NCBI GenBank assembly: GCA_037355855.1
Contig: CM074761.1
Location: 1,240,001-1,304,000 of the forward strand
Direction of reading: 5' to 3'
Origin: Pseudo-nitzschia pungens
Taxonomy: Eukaryota > Bacillariophyta > Bacillariophyceae > Bacillariales > Bacillariaceae
Length of the DNA: 64,000 nucleotides
Under the pieces are notes generated by a model. It was not told the origin of the DNA and did no database searches. It was given only the letters and a program-made list of their open reading frames with translations. Positions 1 through 11,332 of this stretch are shown here, one piece after another. A program made the translations under genes and the position numbers. Position 1 is the stretch's first letter. Every line of letters starts with the position of its first letter.

Positions 1-1168
1 AAAGGCAGCCAAATCTGCCGACATTAAATAGCACTGCCCAGCTAGATAAAGATGAACGCCGTCGTATTGTGTACCCCAATGTGATTCATACCTGCCACGT
101 TCTTCTGGAGGGTGGCTTAACTTCGAGCCAGCGTGATACCACGGGCCCTTGTCTCGTAGGGCACCAACAAAAGTATTCTTATTGTAAGGTGCTGGAGGCA
201 ACCTTTCGTGTGCAAATTCCAGAAACTCATGTAACTTCAACATCGAATCGCTATCGAATTTGACGACATAATCTATCGGAGTTTCTGTCTCCTCAAATTG
301 TTTGCATATCTTACTACCAAAATAGAACCATGTTTGAGATTTTCCTTCGTTCATGTTTTCTCTACACACGCAATAGCAAGGTCCATCGGAATTATGAGAG
401 CACGAGAACTATTGCCATTACAAAAACAAATGCAATCGGATCCGAATTGCTTTCGATAGATAGAGACAGGATAACTTTGTTTTGCATTTCCTATACGACG
501 TTGACTCTCTCGTTCACTCACCGGATGTTCAGACGGGTAACGTCATCCCAGTTGATGTCGTCCTTCACTGGATTTTTGTAGCCACCGACGAATTCAATTG
601 GAGTCTCTTCGGTATCAGAGTCCTCTAGACGCTCAGTCGGAGCATTTGGGTCGTCACTTGCTCCCGTGACAAAGGTAATAATCAATTGACATTTTTTCCG
701 CATAGATACGTCTTCGCTCGCACGGAAATCACTCAAAGTACACACACGGTCATCTTTCCAAACATCGTTGAAGAGAGTACGATGCCATTTGCGATGACTT
801 GCGTCAAACATATTGTCGCTTGAAAATATACCCAATAAAGTTCTTGGACTTCTCAAACGACCGAAGTTGTCATCGTCATCGGTAAGAAGTTTTCTCCCTC
901 CGTTCAATGTGGACTCTTCTTTTCTGTTTCGTTCTTCTTTGATTGTTTTTCGCTTTTTCCGAAGTCGTTTCGATTTTGAGAAAAACTCAGGCGGTATGAG
1001 ATCAGAGCCATGAGCTTGATACTCTGATGTTTGACGCGAATGAGTGGTGGAAATCATTAAGTTATTAAGGAACAAGGCACCAATTGCACCCATCAGAATC
1101 AATCGTAGCTGAGATGCAGTTACGCCGGACCTTCGTCCCTTTCCACTGGTCACATTTTCAGAATACAT
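1..1168 (-). CDS. GT31-like (galactosyltransferase family) type II membrane glycosyltransferase, 3' end beyond window
   Basis: Two exons on the minus strand: 1168-522 and 361-1, continuing beyond the window. The intron (521-362, 160 nt) starts gtgagt and ends ag, and joins CG+A to read LNI-REN-MNEGKSQTWF in frame. The first exon has a short cytoplasmic tail, one membrane anchor (RLILMGAIGALFLNNLMI, about residues 22-39) and a basic, acidic low-complexity stem. The catalytic region begins near CQLIITFVTGASDD. It has IDYVVKFDSDSM, where DSD fits the DxD metal/nucleotide-sugar site of GT31 enzymes, then FVGALRDKGPWY and a final block YDGVHLYLAGQCYLMSADLA, which resembles the GT31 'YPxYxxGxGYxLSxDL' segment. 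It probably transfers a hexose to glycoproteins or glycolipids in the Golgi; donor and acceptor cannot be told. About 336 residues are visible. Family call is by motif order only. Confidence 0.62.
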
Positions 1169-2322
1169 TTTTGTTTCTCTATCCCTTGTTATCCCTTTAT
1201 ATCCCTTGCTGTTATTTTGCTTCTGTATCTCGGTGTTGTGCCTTAAGCTTTCCAGATGAATCTTAGAACGAGGTGGAAATCGTCAATATTTTTTTGGTTG
1301 AGGATAAATAATAATAGTATGAGTGTGCTTGCAATACGTATCGCGTCAGCTTGATACATTCCCTGGAATGCAATTTGTAACGTTGGTTTTGTATTTTTTT
1401 CAAAAACTAGTGATGCTTCCGGCCTTCATGATTGGGTTGCGTTACAAATAATAATTCATTCTTTGTTCTTCCAACGGCATTTTTTTAATTTACTTTTGAT
1501 CCTTCTCTTTTACGAGAGTCGGATTTTGAAAGTTGTATTTCAAAAGCACGCCAGCCACATCAAAGTTGAGCATTTGTAACGGGTTCTCGGACTCGTACCC
1601 CATGTGTACGGTACACGTAACGCACTGTAAAGAAATTATTGGATGTTTAATGATTTTTTTCAAAAGACACTTCGTAATAATTATTGTTCCATCGACGCTG
1701 GGCTTGGAGCACCTTGTATCTTTAATGACCACCAAAACCGATACAGGTAGATATTATTATTTTCAGAAATCAAAACATTTATTATTACAGTTACGTGTAT
1801 CTACCGTATTCAATACAAGGCCTTTTATTCTGCAGATACGATACAAGAACTTTGTTTTCAAAGGTCAGCTTATAGTATCAAGCTATAGTAGTGAATAATG
1901 ACTGCAGAATAGTATGATTAGAGTACAAATTCCAGCGCAAGTAAGTTAACTCGTAGTTAACTTGCTTCTATTACGAAGTAAGGTTTACCTCGTATTTTAT
2001 TATTATTATTATTAGTTGTTGTCTAACATACACAAGCGCGCGACCGTACCGGTACGGTTTGTAAAGTGTAATGGTAACCTTATCTCAAAACCACAACTTC
2101 GTTGATGATTCAACTAAGATTAAGCCTTAGTACCTGTCGCGAGAAATGTTGTGAGCGGCTCATGTTTGCTTTGGCGCGTCGATTGACATACAATACAACA
2201 ATATGAAACATCTACCAAACCAGTCATCCACAAATTAAAATGTGAACAATGAAAGTTGAAGAATCTATCAGGCAGTTTTGGAAAGCATCGTGACTTCGTG
2301 AATGAAAAACAAGACGCGCAAA

Positions 2323-2345
2323 TAGTAGTAGTAGTAGTAGTAGTA
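2323..2345 (+). repeat. (TAG)n microsatellite
   Basis: About seven uninterrupted TAG units in intergenic DNA. Confidence 0.85.
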
Positions 2346-2588
2346 ATGAATTAAACATTGATGGTACTACTAGCAGTAGTCTGTCGCTTTGAAATGACTG
2401 CAGGCAATCCTTTCGATAGATCAACAAGCCCTTTGAATGCCAATGCATTCCAGTCCCTTCTTGTACTTTTATGACTGTGAGTAATCCGAGTGCATGGCAC
2501 ACAGCCAGCACGATTGTTTGCAGACGAGGTATTCTCATTCAGAATTGTGGCATCTGTAGAAGGAAGAAGCATTTCATAGCAGTTGGCA

Positions 2589-2620
2589 CAGCAGCAGCAG
2601 CATCAGCAGCAGCAGCAGCG
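2589..2620 (+). repeat. (CAG)n microsatellite with one CAT interruption
   Basis: Four CAG units, one CAT, then five CAG units. It lies in a short frame that I do not accept as a gene. Confidence 0.8.
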
Positions 2621-2993
2621 GATGTATTTTCAGTAGTTACAAATCATCAGAACTAGTTTTGAACAGCCCCAACAGTACTAGTACTAGTTAGATCGTCAAA
2701 TCTTTCCAAAAATTCATGCATACCTAGTAATAGCATTCCATTCAAAGGCATCGGCTTTCTTCGTGCAACTGTCCTGAAGCATTGCACAAGTCATTACACC
2801 AGTACAAGGTGGTTCTTAAAGTACAAATAGTCATACTAACAATGAGTTTCGCGTTTGATCCAACACGACAGTCATGAGTTGCGATGTTGGTCTCCCAGCA
2901 CGACAACGTGCCAAAGACATCATCCAGAATTGGTTGCCAGATCAGATGATCCCCATGATTTAGAATTCTTCGTGGCACAGGGGACTGTAATAA

Positions 2994-4295
2994 TTATGAT
3001 TGAAGCAATTCTGTACGTACTACTGCTTCCCACTTCGTAATGACCAGCGTAAGAGTATAATGGAATGAGATGATGCATTCGCCTTTTGTTTCAACTATTC
3101 GGGTTTTTCCTGGTTCGTCACCAGTTAATGAACTAAACGAAAGCGAAAGCCACATCGGCATTGGATCCGATTTGTACCATTCAGGATACAGAACCCATGA
3201 CGCGAATTCTGCCGTCTTTGGAAGTCTCCGTCTGAACTGTTGCTTCGGCCCTGACCATTGAGATGTATGGGACATGTATCTATATGACATTCGCTCAAGG
3301 AGGATTCGCCAGAAATCATCTGAAAAAGCATCCACGAGGGGATCGGAGGAGGACGGTGGACATTGGGGAAGCTTGCGAAAATGATGTAAGGAAATTAGAA
3401 TCATTCTAGGATTTTTTATAGTTGAATACAATGGGAACCAAATCCATCGATAAATTAAAACTGATCAATTAAGACCATCACCGTTCTTCTTATGTTTTCG
3501 TCGTTCGAAGATCCGCTCAAGATCTTAAGGATCACTCCCTCTATCGATAACGATAGGGATTCGTCGGTTTGAATTTTTTTTGTATTTACGAGTTTGTCTC
3601 CGACTACGATGTTCTGAGCAGCTCTGTCGAGAGCGGTGATAGTGACAACAGTAGTAACACCGCTTAAGCTGAATATAGCTACTTCAAAAAGTTGTATGCA
3701 GTGTTGTAGATGGTTGAGGTGATTCATGCGGTCTAGTTGCTACAGAAGGAAGTAATGGGGAGATTGCTTCTTGGTTTCACTTTGGTAGTAATTGTGAGAC
3801 TTTGTTTCTTGACTTGGTAATGGGCTCATCGGAATCCAAAGAAATTTCAACATCACAGTGTCCCGAGATGCATGCAATGTCAACGGGACCATAAGTGCCG
3901 CTTCTTCGCTAGCGATGATCAGTACGAATACGACAATATCGATCACGATTGCAACTGGTGTATTTTCACGAGTGTGAACAGCATTTCACGCCGAGGTAGT
4001 AGCTAACATTGAGTAAGTGTGTAAAGAGCTCAATCGGTACTACAGAAATAATAATGCATAGATCTTGTGTTCGGAGAACTATCATTGCTTGGAACTTTAA
4101 GATACCTATCGAAAACGAATAGAAATGCAAAATAAGTCTATTGCAGCATGGCGGATATACCAGGTCCAAAAAATGGCGCACGAATCCCAGAGAATACCGA
4201 TTACTAGAGTACGAATTCCGACACCCCAAACGTACGAGAACATGATGAACCAAAAGCCGCTCATCGACGAACTGATGTCGTGAGGCAAAGCACAC
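2994..4295 (-). other. Possible fragmented or multi-exon hypothetical gene, unresolved
   Basis: Three minus-strand stretches have protein-like composition but no common frame. One at about 3404-2994 contains WRILLERMSYRYMSH and WVLYPEWYKSDPMPMWL. One at about 3727-3455 contains ALDRAAQNIVVGDKLVN. One at about 3920-3780 contains YGPVDIACISGHCDVEISLD, preceded by an ag acceptor-like site. I could not find a splice path joining them, nor any known domain. A spliced hypothetical gene or a decayed one is possible, and so are chance frames. Confidence 0.2.
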
Positions 4296-4319
4296 ACTCT
4301 TTCAAATGATTTGGATCCG

Positions 4320-5006
4320 TCACTTTCTCTTTGCCTCGTTCTTCCAATCCTTCCTACCGTCCCCTTCCATTGCAATTTTTACAATTTTAATATACCAATG
4401 AATGTTCAAGCAATAAAACAAGCACAGAACCACCATCACAGGATGGGTAAGGTCCATTCCGTTATCGAGTAAGTCTTTCGCCATAATTGGTATCCAAATA
4501 ATCCGACATATCGTGTAGACGATTGCAAAAATTGCGAACAGCCAAGCTTCTCGCTTTCGTTTCACTTGATACATGACAATGCTCGAAGTTTCGATGTAGG
4601 ACGCTTTCGAGTTCATTCTCAAAGACCGGTGCAAAGGCAGATTGTAATTAGCCAATCCAAGAATCACGCAAGCCAAGCCATGTCCGATGTATAGAATGTG
4701 TCCCTCACACAAACACTCGATGATGTCAATAATGAAATACGACATCGACCACAGTATACCATTTCGTTCGTTAAAAATCGAGTCGTCGTTGTGGTACAGA
4801 CTCAATGAAGCGAAAGTTATGGCAACAACATGGTGAAAGGTATGCAATTCCCACCACCGCGAAAAGTCTGATTTCGTTATGAATTTGGTACGCAACCAAC
4901 ATGCTGTCCAAAAACTCATCGGTAACAAGAAAGACCACCACTGTGCCTCATCATTGTAATGATTATCCCAAAAATAGTAAAGTTGTTGTGAGATCGGACT
5001 CCACAT
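4320..5006 (-). CDS. TLC (TRAM/LAG1/CLN8) domain membrane protein
   Basis: About 228 residues from the first ATG (5006). The same frame stays open upstream to about 5093 without an ATG (residues GSSTPGTRAKGTLRN), so an upstream coding exon is possible. About six membrane segments can be placed: WWSFLLPMSFWTACWL, HHVVAITFASLSLY, MSYFIIDIIECL, ILYIGHGLACVILGLANY, AWLFAIFAIVYTICRIIW and MVVLCLFYCLNIHWYIKIV. The WELHTFHHVV segment and the following acidic YFIIDIIE segment match the TLC pattern of a paired His followed by an acidic membrane helix. The C-terminus is lysine-rich (KNEAKRK), compatible with ER retention. TLC proteins act on, sense or shape lipids (ceramide synthases, plasmalogen/PE modulators); this short version is not clearly a ceramide synthase. 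A second TLC gene lies at the right edge of the window. Confidence 0.7.
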   Translation of the reverse strand: MWSPISQQLYYFWDNHYNDEAQWWSFLLPMSFWTACWLRTKFITKSDFSRWWELHTFHHVVAITFASLSLYHNDDSIFNERNGILWSMSYFIIDIIECLCEGHILYIGHGLACVILGLANYNLPLHRSLRMNSKASYIETSSIVMYQVKRKREAWLFAIFAIVYTICRIIWIPIMAKDLLDNGMDLTHPVMVVLCLFYCLNIHWYIKIVKIAMEGDGRKDWKNEAKRK

Positions 5007-6203
5007 CTCGTATATTTTTGTATTTCTCAGTGTTCCCTTGGCACGTGTTCCCGGAGTTGAACTTCCGCTTGATTGAGAATGCAATGTTTTCGGTTAATGT
5101 CGTTTTCGTTCCTTGTCTTATGGGACTCGGAAGATGGAAATGATCTTCAATGAAATTGGTTGTGTGGGTTCGCTATGAGTGGGCCCGCCCCAAACTCGAC
5201 GACTTTTCTGTTCTGATGAACGATGAACCGAACAACCATCTGACATCCCCATCAATCTCTTTGCGCATGTATCCACAATACCGTACAATTTGTGGGGGCT
5301 GTACAAATCGTACAACTAAGGTGCCTACGTAATACGTACGTAATTTGTAGAAATCTTCGAACATCGAGTAAGATCTTACTTGTACGTATGATATATACTA
5401 TTCAGTATTGAGCACTCGTACGTAAACATAGGATCTTACGAACGAGTGTTTGTACGTATAGTACGGTGCATCAGTAAGAGCTTGTACATCGTACTTCGTT
5501 TTTGTCGGTTAGTATGAGTATTACCTACGTACGAGGGATGTTTGCGTCAAACTTTGAGATAATTAGTGTACTGTACCCGGGTACGGTACCTTGAAGTTAC
5601 GTGGTAATTACATCATACTACTATTACAGTAAGCTTTACTTTATGTTTTAGATTAACATCATCAAGCAAGGACAAAAAAATTCTTAAACCTCAAACACTC
5701 TTAAAGTTCGATGAATACTGTCGACCGCCAACGTTGCATACGTTGACCTCTTTCACCGCATTAAATTATTTTGGTTCTTCGCTTTAAACGTTAGTTTTTA
5801 GAGAAGTATACTTAGGGCTAGAACATACCGCTCCATCGCGGAATATTGCAGACAACGGGTTTTTCATACAGTCAATCTCTTTCATACTTAATGCTATTAA
5901 TGTGGGTTATACTCGTGCGGGATTAAGAGGCAGTTTGAATACGCCCTTTCACAGGTTCAAAATTTCCTTTGATGTGAAAGCGATGAGTAACTTGTAATGT
6001 TTTCTGCCATCACTTTTTCTCGTTCTCATTATTAATTCTTACTGAAAAAAACTTACAATCTCAGGGTCGGAGGAACGGATCGATACAAATAACACCTGTC
6101 GTACACGAAACATTTTGCAGTGCAGCGAACTTTTGCTGCAGTCATAAAATTCATCGTTTTGAAATCGAAAACCAATCAAGCAATATCGGGAGAAAAAGAT
6201 TGA
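5007..6203. other. Intergenic, dense in GTAC/TACGTA/TTACTTCGTA words
   Basis: No supported gene. From about 5270 to 5620 the sequence is packed with short near-palindromic words (GTACGTA, TACGAAC, TTACGTACG, GTACGGTACC). From about 5640 to 6200 it is plain AT-rich DNA that probably holds the promoter and 5' leader of the BTB gene. Confidence 0.5.
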
Positions 6204-6570
6204 ATGAACTTCCCCAACATGACCCGAATGAACACTAATATCCCAATTAGCAGCAAAGCCATCCATCCTCATCAAAACTCTTTGTACTCATCATTGAACC
6301 AAAATGGAGTGGTCAACGAATTGTCCACGGCAAAAGACAAATGCGAAGACGACGGTATTAGACTTTTCTTCAACAAACCGCCAGAAGTCAAGTTCGTTGT
6401 ATCTGGAATAGAATTTCCGTGTCACAAAGAGTTATTATCCAAACGATCGACCATTCTTCATGACCTCGTACTGGTTCATGGAATTCAAAATCAAGTTTCC
6501 AAGAAACAACGAATCGAAGGAAAAATATCAGAACACCGCCACCACCAAAAACATCATCATCATCATCATC

Positions 6571-6610
<40 letters not shown>

Positions 6611-7415
6611 GGCACAAGAATCCTTAAAATCTCCGATGTCACTTTTACCGTCAATTATCGTGGTAGCGAAAGTGGAGGCGGATGCCAAAATCTTTCGAGC
6701 GCTATTAGAGTTTTTGTACTCGAACGAACTTCCAGATGCATTATACTGGGACGATGAGCAGGCCGGAACTCACTCGGTGTCCGGAAAAGCACGTTCCGAT
6801 GCTTTCGAGATTTCTAGTGCACTAGCTAAACAAGAAGGACAAGAAGGAGAAAATTGTTCTCAACCAATCTATCGTGCGATAAGTTTTCTCCAGAGATTGC
6901 TGGTTACTGCCGATCGATTTGGTGTCACTCCACTTAAACACGAGGTCGAATACAAACTCTACGATGAATTTCTTTATTCCTTCACTGCCGCAGAATTGTT
7001 CGTCTGGGCTGATGCGAATTCTTGTGCATTTTTGAAAGAAAAAGCTATGGATCGGCTTTGCAGGACTGGTAGGTTCATCGACGACATTTTCATTTCGAAA
7101 GCAGGGTGGAAAATGATCCCAAAGTCGCAACATCTATTGGATGAATTGTTTGCATATGCCAATGAGGGTTGTCATACCGTTCGTTTTTTGAAACAGGATG
7201 GTGCCGCAATCAATCATGAAAGCAAGGAACAAAACTATTACAAAGTAGAATATTTGCGAATGCGGTTGTCTGACCTAGGATTGGACATTGACGGAACGCG
7301 TGAAATGTTGGAAGATCGCTTGAGACCCCACCTTGACGTAGAACATCGCCATTTCCTTCCCACAAGGTTGACGAAAGGATCCCGAAAAAGACATCGAGTC
7401 TGTCCTCGAGCCTAG
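6204..7415 (+). CDS. BTB/POZ domain protein with His/Gln insert and C-terminal SAP-like motif
   Basis: Single exon, 403 residues. The BTB fold opens at about residue 55 with EVKFVVSGIEFPCHKELLSKRS and resumes at about 150 with SIIVVAKVEADAKIFRALLEFLYSNELPD. Between the halves sits an expansion with six His followed by about 14 Gln, plus a Lys-rich stretch. A BACK-like helical part follows (LLVTADRFGVTPLKHEVEYKL). Near the C-terminus, YLRMRLSDLGLDIDGTREML...RL fits a SAP motif (helix, Gly-Leu-Asp-x-x-Gly, helix), usually a nucleic-acid or chromatin contact, and the tail is basic (KGSRKRHR). BTB proteins usually dimerise and serve as CUL3 adaptors or transcription regulators; the SAP-like motif leans to a nuclear role, which is inference. 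BTB call firm, SAP call moderate. Confidence 0.8.
6551..6610 (+). repeat. (CAT)n-(CAA)n compound microsatellite, coding
   Basis: About six CAT units followed by about 14 CAA units, encoding the His/Gln tract in the BTB loop. Length polymorphism is likely. Confidence 0.9.
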
Positions 7416-9122
7416 TCTAAGCATCATCGGTTAGCAATTTGTCAATTTGGTTTTCTTCGTGACGCGACGGAATGAAGATAAAATCTACCTTGCATTTTTT
7501 CGGATAACGCACTTGTAATGGTATTATCATAAATGAAAAAAAAAATCATCCTATCACTTCGCAATCACTTTAGCATTACAACACAATGATGAGACTTGAG
7601 AGCTGACAAAACCTTTGAAGTAACTACTACTAAAGGGAGTTTCAAGATAGTAGTACTAGTACTAGGCACTATCTTCTTTTGTCCATCTCGCAATTGAAGC
7701 AGAAGAGGGACCATTCCGTGCTTCTCCCACCAGGCTTCAAGAACTTATCATCTTTATAGACTAGCTAATCGGCTTCTAGTACTGGTGCTGTCGCTCCTGG
7801 TGTAAGCATTGTTTCTGTCAATGATGAAGGATTTCAACAAACTGTGCCAGGGATTTCTTTCTTTCCTCATTCTTGGTGTGAATAGTGCTATTACTGTGTT
7901 AGTAGAAGAAAATGCTCGGGAAATGAGATGAAGATGAAGTAGCATAATTGAGAAAGAAATTTGGTAGGGACATTGTTCCTACTCATGTGTACTTTGGCGT
8001 TTCCCCCCTTCAGCAGAAGACAAAGATTATCTCCTGAACGGAGAACTCATAATAATTTACTACTAGAGGCAGTGGTACGGAATTCCTACTACTAGGGTTA
8101 CTCACAGCTAACCAATACTCTTGAAATACTAGTACTAATAGAAATTAGCATTCAGGGGATGTACTACTAAAACCTAGTAGGGTCAGTTGATAGCTAGTAG
8201 GAATTACTAGTAGTAGTATGAGGAGAACCTGTCAACAAATTGTTGCAAATACAATTTGTTTGACGTGTTTTTTTGCGGAAGAGGAAAGCTAAAATTGAAA
8301 TATTTGAGAAACGATCCTACATCATTCAATCCCATTTCCGACGCACAGAGGAATAAGATTAGGAGTACAAGTACCAGTACTCTTATGTAGATCTCACTCT
8401 AGCAGGTGTTGGTTGATGATGTACCTAGTACTTCCTGATGCCTGTCTGGGTCATTTTTTGTGTGTTTGATTTTGCACTATCGTGCTTTTTGTATCTGCCA
8501 TGAAAAAGCTGGTTCACCTGGGACTAAAATTATCAAGTTCACGCAAGACTCCCCGACACTGATGCCAACTACCGTATAGAAAAGACTACTTCTACCGTAA
8601 GGTTACGGTAAGGTTACTCACCCCGAAAACTGCAATCGTAGATTCATTCCTCTTCCTCCTGTACCGTACGGTATGTTGCTTTCTTGCGTGTACGATTAAA
8701 CCTTACCGTAATTACGTAAGGTTACTGGTAACTTCTACATCATGATAACAATTATGATCCTCCCTCCTTACCAGATTATCTTACTCTTGTACTTTATACC
8801 GGTAACCTTACTCGTACCTGTAATCGTGCATTGTAAGATCTTACGCGTAACATTGTTACTTGGGTAAGATTAAATCTTATGGAGCCAAAATATTTTTTTA
8901 AAATCTTCGATCGCACGCTGACGCGCACCTGCTTGTGTCTTCTCGCATAGAAAGCGTTTTTTCTCTCTTCGACTCGATTCCTGCGTGCTCTTAGTCTATC
9001 ATGTGACAAGGCCTCGCACTCTTGCGAAGACGACAATCTCTGATTTATGGTGGTCATCACAAGAGTCTCACATTCCATCAATTCTAACCTTTGATCAAAA
9101 AACGAATTTTCAGACATCAACC
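7416..9122. other. Intergenic, with clusters of TACTAGTA words and GTAAGGTTAC words
   Basis: No supported gene. At 7620-7665 and 8050-8225 the sequence is a patchwork of TAC/TAG triplets around ACTAGT centres. At 8580-8870 it switches to repeated CCGTAAGGTTAC words. The open minus frame across 8794-9339 runs antisense through the Rab GDI start and is rejected. Confidence 0.5.
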
Positions 9123-10977
9123 ATGGCAGAAGAACCAAAGGTATGTTGGTGCCACATCGGCTGCACGTGAAGCGTCGAGCTTTTCGAAAAGTCCGTGAAG
9201 TTCTGTTAACGTTAGCCAGAAAGATTGCGAAATGATGACCGTCAACACTTCTTTCGTGCGATGCTTCCCTGTCGACTCCTTTGTTCGTAGAATTTTTCTT
9301 GGCGATGTCAAGCGAAAGGAAGGCAAACCAAACTAACACATCCTCTCGATTTGATTTCGTTTCGAATTGTGGCGTTCTATTCCCTCGAATTATCCTTATA
9401 AAATACGGAACCTATCAACATCACACGAAAGACTTTCGATTGGTTGCCAGAAGGAACCGAGGCTCTGGCAGACGGTGAATACGACGCTATTGTTTTAGGA
9501 ACAGGATTGAAGGAATGCGTCATTTCCGGTCTTCTCTCCGTCAAAGGAAAGCGTGTCTTGCAGGTTGACCGCAATGGATATTACGGGGGTGACGGTGCCT
9601 CCCTGAACCTGACAAACTTGTTTGAAAAATTCGGGGCTGGAGCAGCTCCCACAAACTTGGGCGAAAACCGCGACTACAATGTGGATCTCGTTCCCAAGTT
9701 TATTATGGCCTGTGGAAACCTCACCAAAATGCTTTTGCACACCAAAGTCACCAGATACTTGGACTTCAAGAGCATCGCCGGATCATACGTCTACAAGGCG
9801 GGTAAAATTCACAAGATCCCTACTTCTGGTGTGTCAGAAGTTCTTGCGAGTCCGCTGATGACTTTGTTAGAAAAACGTCGGTTCCGCAAATTTATTATCT
9901 TTGTCGATCAATACAAAGAAGACGACTCCACGACATGGGAAGGCTATGATCTCACGACTATGACCATGAAACAGCTTTACACTGAGTTTGGCTTACAAGC
10001 GGATACGGCTCAATTTATTTCTCACGCCATGTGCTTGAAGCTCGATGAGACTCACATGAACGAGCCCGCGCTTGCAACTCTCAAGGAACTTCAAACTTAC
10101 ATGTATTCCCTGATGCGATACGGAACCTCACCCTACATCTACCCAGTGTACGGTTTGGGAGGACTCCCCGAAGGATTTTCGAGAATCTGTGCAATCCACG
10201 GTGGAACCTTCATGTTGAATCGTGACGTCGACGAGATCTTGTTCGACGACAGCGGAAAAGCAATTGGAATCACTAGTTCGGAGGATGGCACGAAGATGAT
10301 GGCGAAGGCACCTATGATCATTGGCGATCCTTCTTACTTCAACCAGGACAAGGTCCGACCCACTTCGCAAGTCGTTCGTTGCATTTGCTTGCTCAACCAC
10401 CCCATCCCAGACACCAACGAAAATGAAAGCGCTCAAATTGTGATCCCGGGACCCCAGGTTGGACGAACCAATGACGTATTCGTTTGCTCTATGGGACATG
10501 CGTTGCATGTCACTGCACCAGGCGTTTATGTTGCGATTGTTTCTACCATCAGGTAAGTAAACGTTGAGTTCAATCTTTGAATTCGTGCCACTGTATCGAG
10601 CCGAAAGCGCACTGTACTGCTGTTCTGGAAAGCTCTGGCTTGGACGAAAACCAGCAACGCTAAGAAACAACGACTGATCTTTATTTCGTTTTGATTCGAA
10701 TTTGGCTTGTCAATCTAGTGAAAAACATGATCCTGATCAAGATTTGGAATCGGGTCTTCGGTTGTTGGGACCAATTCTGAAGCGATTTACTAGTGTTTCT
10801 CAGCAATATGAACCCGTTTCGGATGGTTCTACCGACAACTGCTACATTAGCAAGAGCTTTGATGCTACGTCTCATTTCGAAAATGATTGCGAGGATCTCT
10901 TGAGTCTGTACAAACGAGTTACCGGAGAAGAGCTTGACATGAACATCAATGCTGACAGTGTCGAAGGAGACTACTAG
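9123..10977 (+). CDS. GDI1: Rab GDP dissociation inhibitor (Rab GDI)
   Basis: Three exons: 9123-9140, 9432-10552 and 10719-10977, giving 465 residues. Intron 1 (9141-9431) begins gtatgt and ends ag, leaving MAEEPK-TFDWLPEGTEAL. Intron 2 (10553-10718) begins gtaagt and ends ctag, joining ATCAG+T into I-S-E. The N-terminal nucleotide-fold-like motif EYDAIVLGTGLKECVISG and DRNGYYGGDGASLN are GDI/REP hallmarks. MCLKLDETHMNEPALATLK and YPVYGLGGLPEGFSR form the Rab-binding conserved regions. GDI extracts GDP-bound, prenylated Rab GTPases from membranes and recycles them through the cytosol. Length is close to the usual 440-460. The six-residue first exon would be easily missed by gene callers. Confidence 0.93.
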
Positions 10978-11259
10978 AAAACCAAAAGTAAAATAAACTT
11001 ATATACAAGTAAAGTGTTGAGCACTGAAGGCAATGACCTTGACCTTACATTTTGACACGACACGGAAAAACAGCTCACCGGCCTTAAAGTATTCTGATAA
11101 GTGCAGTACACTCACAATACATTGCGAGTATTAACTTTTATTTTTTAACACTGTTCAGTAATACGAAGTAGCAAATACTAGTAACTTAAGTCTGCGTTCT
11201 TCCCTGCTTGTCTGCACATTTGGGACCAAAAGGAAGCTGCTTCATAGAGAACGTAAAAA
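10978..11259. other. 3' flank of Rab GDI and 3' flank of tRNA-Trp
   Basis: Holds the probable polyadenylation region of Rab GDI (aaaataaactt at about 10990). Nothing else is recognised. Confidence 0.5.
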
Positions 11260-11332
11260 TGACCCGTGAGAGACTTGAACTCCCGACCTTCGGGTCTGGA
11301 ATCCGAAGCTCTACCAACTGAGCTAACGAGTC
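11260..11332 (-). tRNA. tRNA-Trp (anticodon CCA)
   Basis: A 73-nt cloverleaf. The acceptor GACTCGT pairs with ACGGGTC (one T-G wobble) and the discriminator is A. The D arm is GCTC/GAGC. The anticodon arm TCGGA-TTCCAGA-CCCGA has CCA at the centre of a seven-base loop. The T arm is GGGAG-TTCAAGT-CTCTC. Internal promoter boxes fit: TAGCTCAGTTGG (A box) and GTTCAAGTC (B box). A run of five T follows the 3' end directly (11259-11255), as expected for a Pol III terminator. There is no intron, and CCA is not encoded. The A-C apposition at the loop end of the anticodon stem (31:39) is unusual. Confidence 0.9.

Larger units (their letters stand above)
1169..2993. other. Intergenic, no supported gene
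   Basis: No open frame here has domain-like composition. The stretch is AT-rich, with two short microsatellites (listed separately) and scattered GTAAGG/TACGTA-type words. Small open frames at 2224-2572 and 2742-2978 look like chance frames. Confidence 0.5.

Noticed and set aside
8794..9339. 181-residue minus-strand frame
   Set aside because: It runs antisense through the first exon and first intron of Rab GDI and has no recognisable composition.
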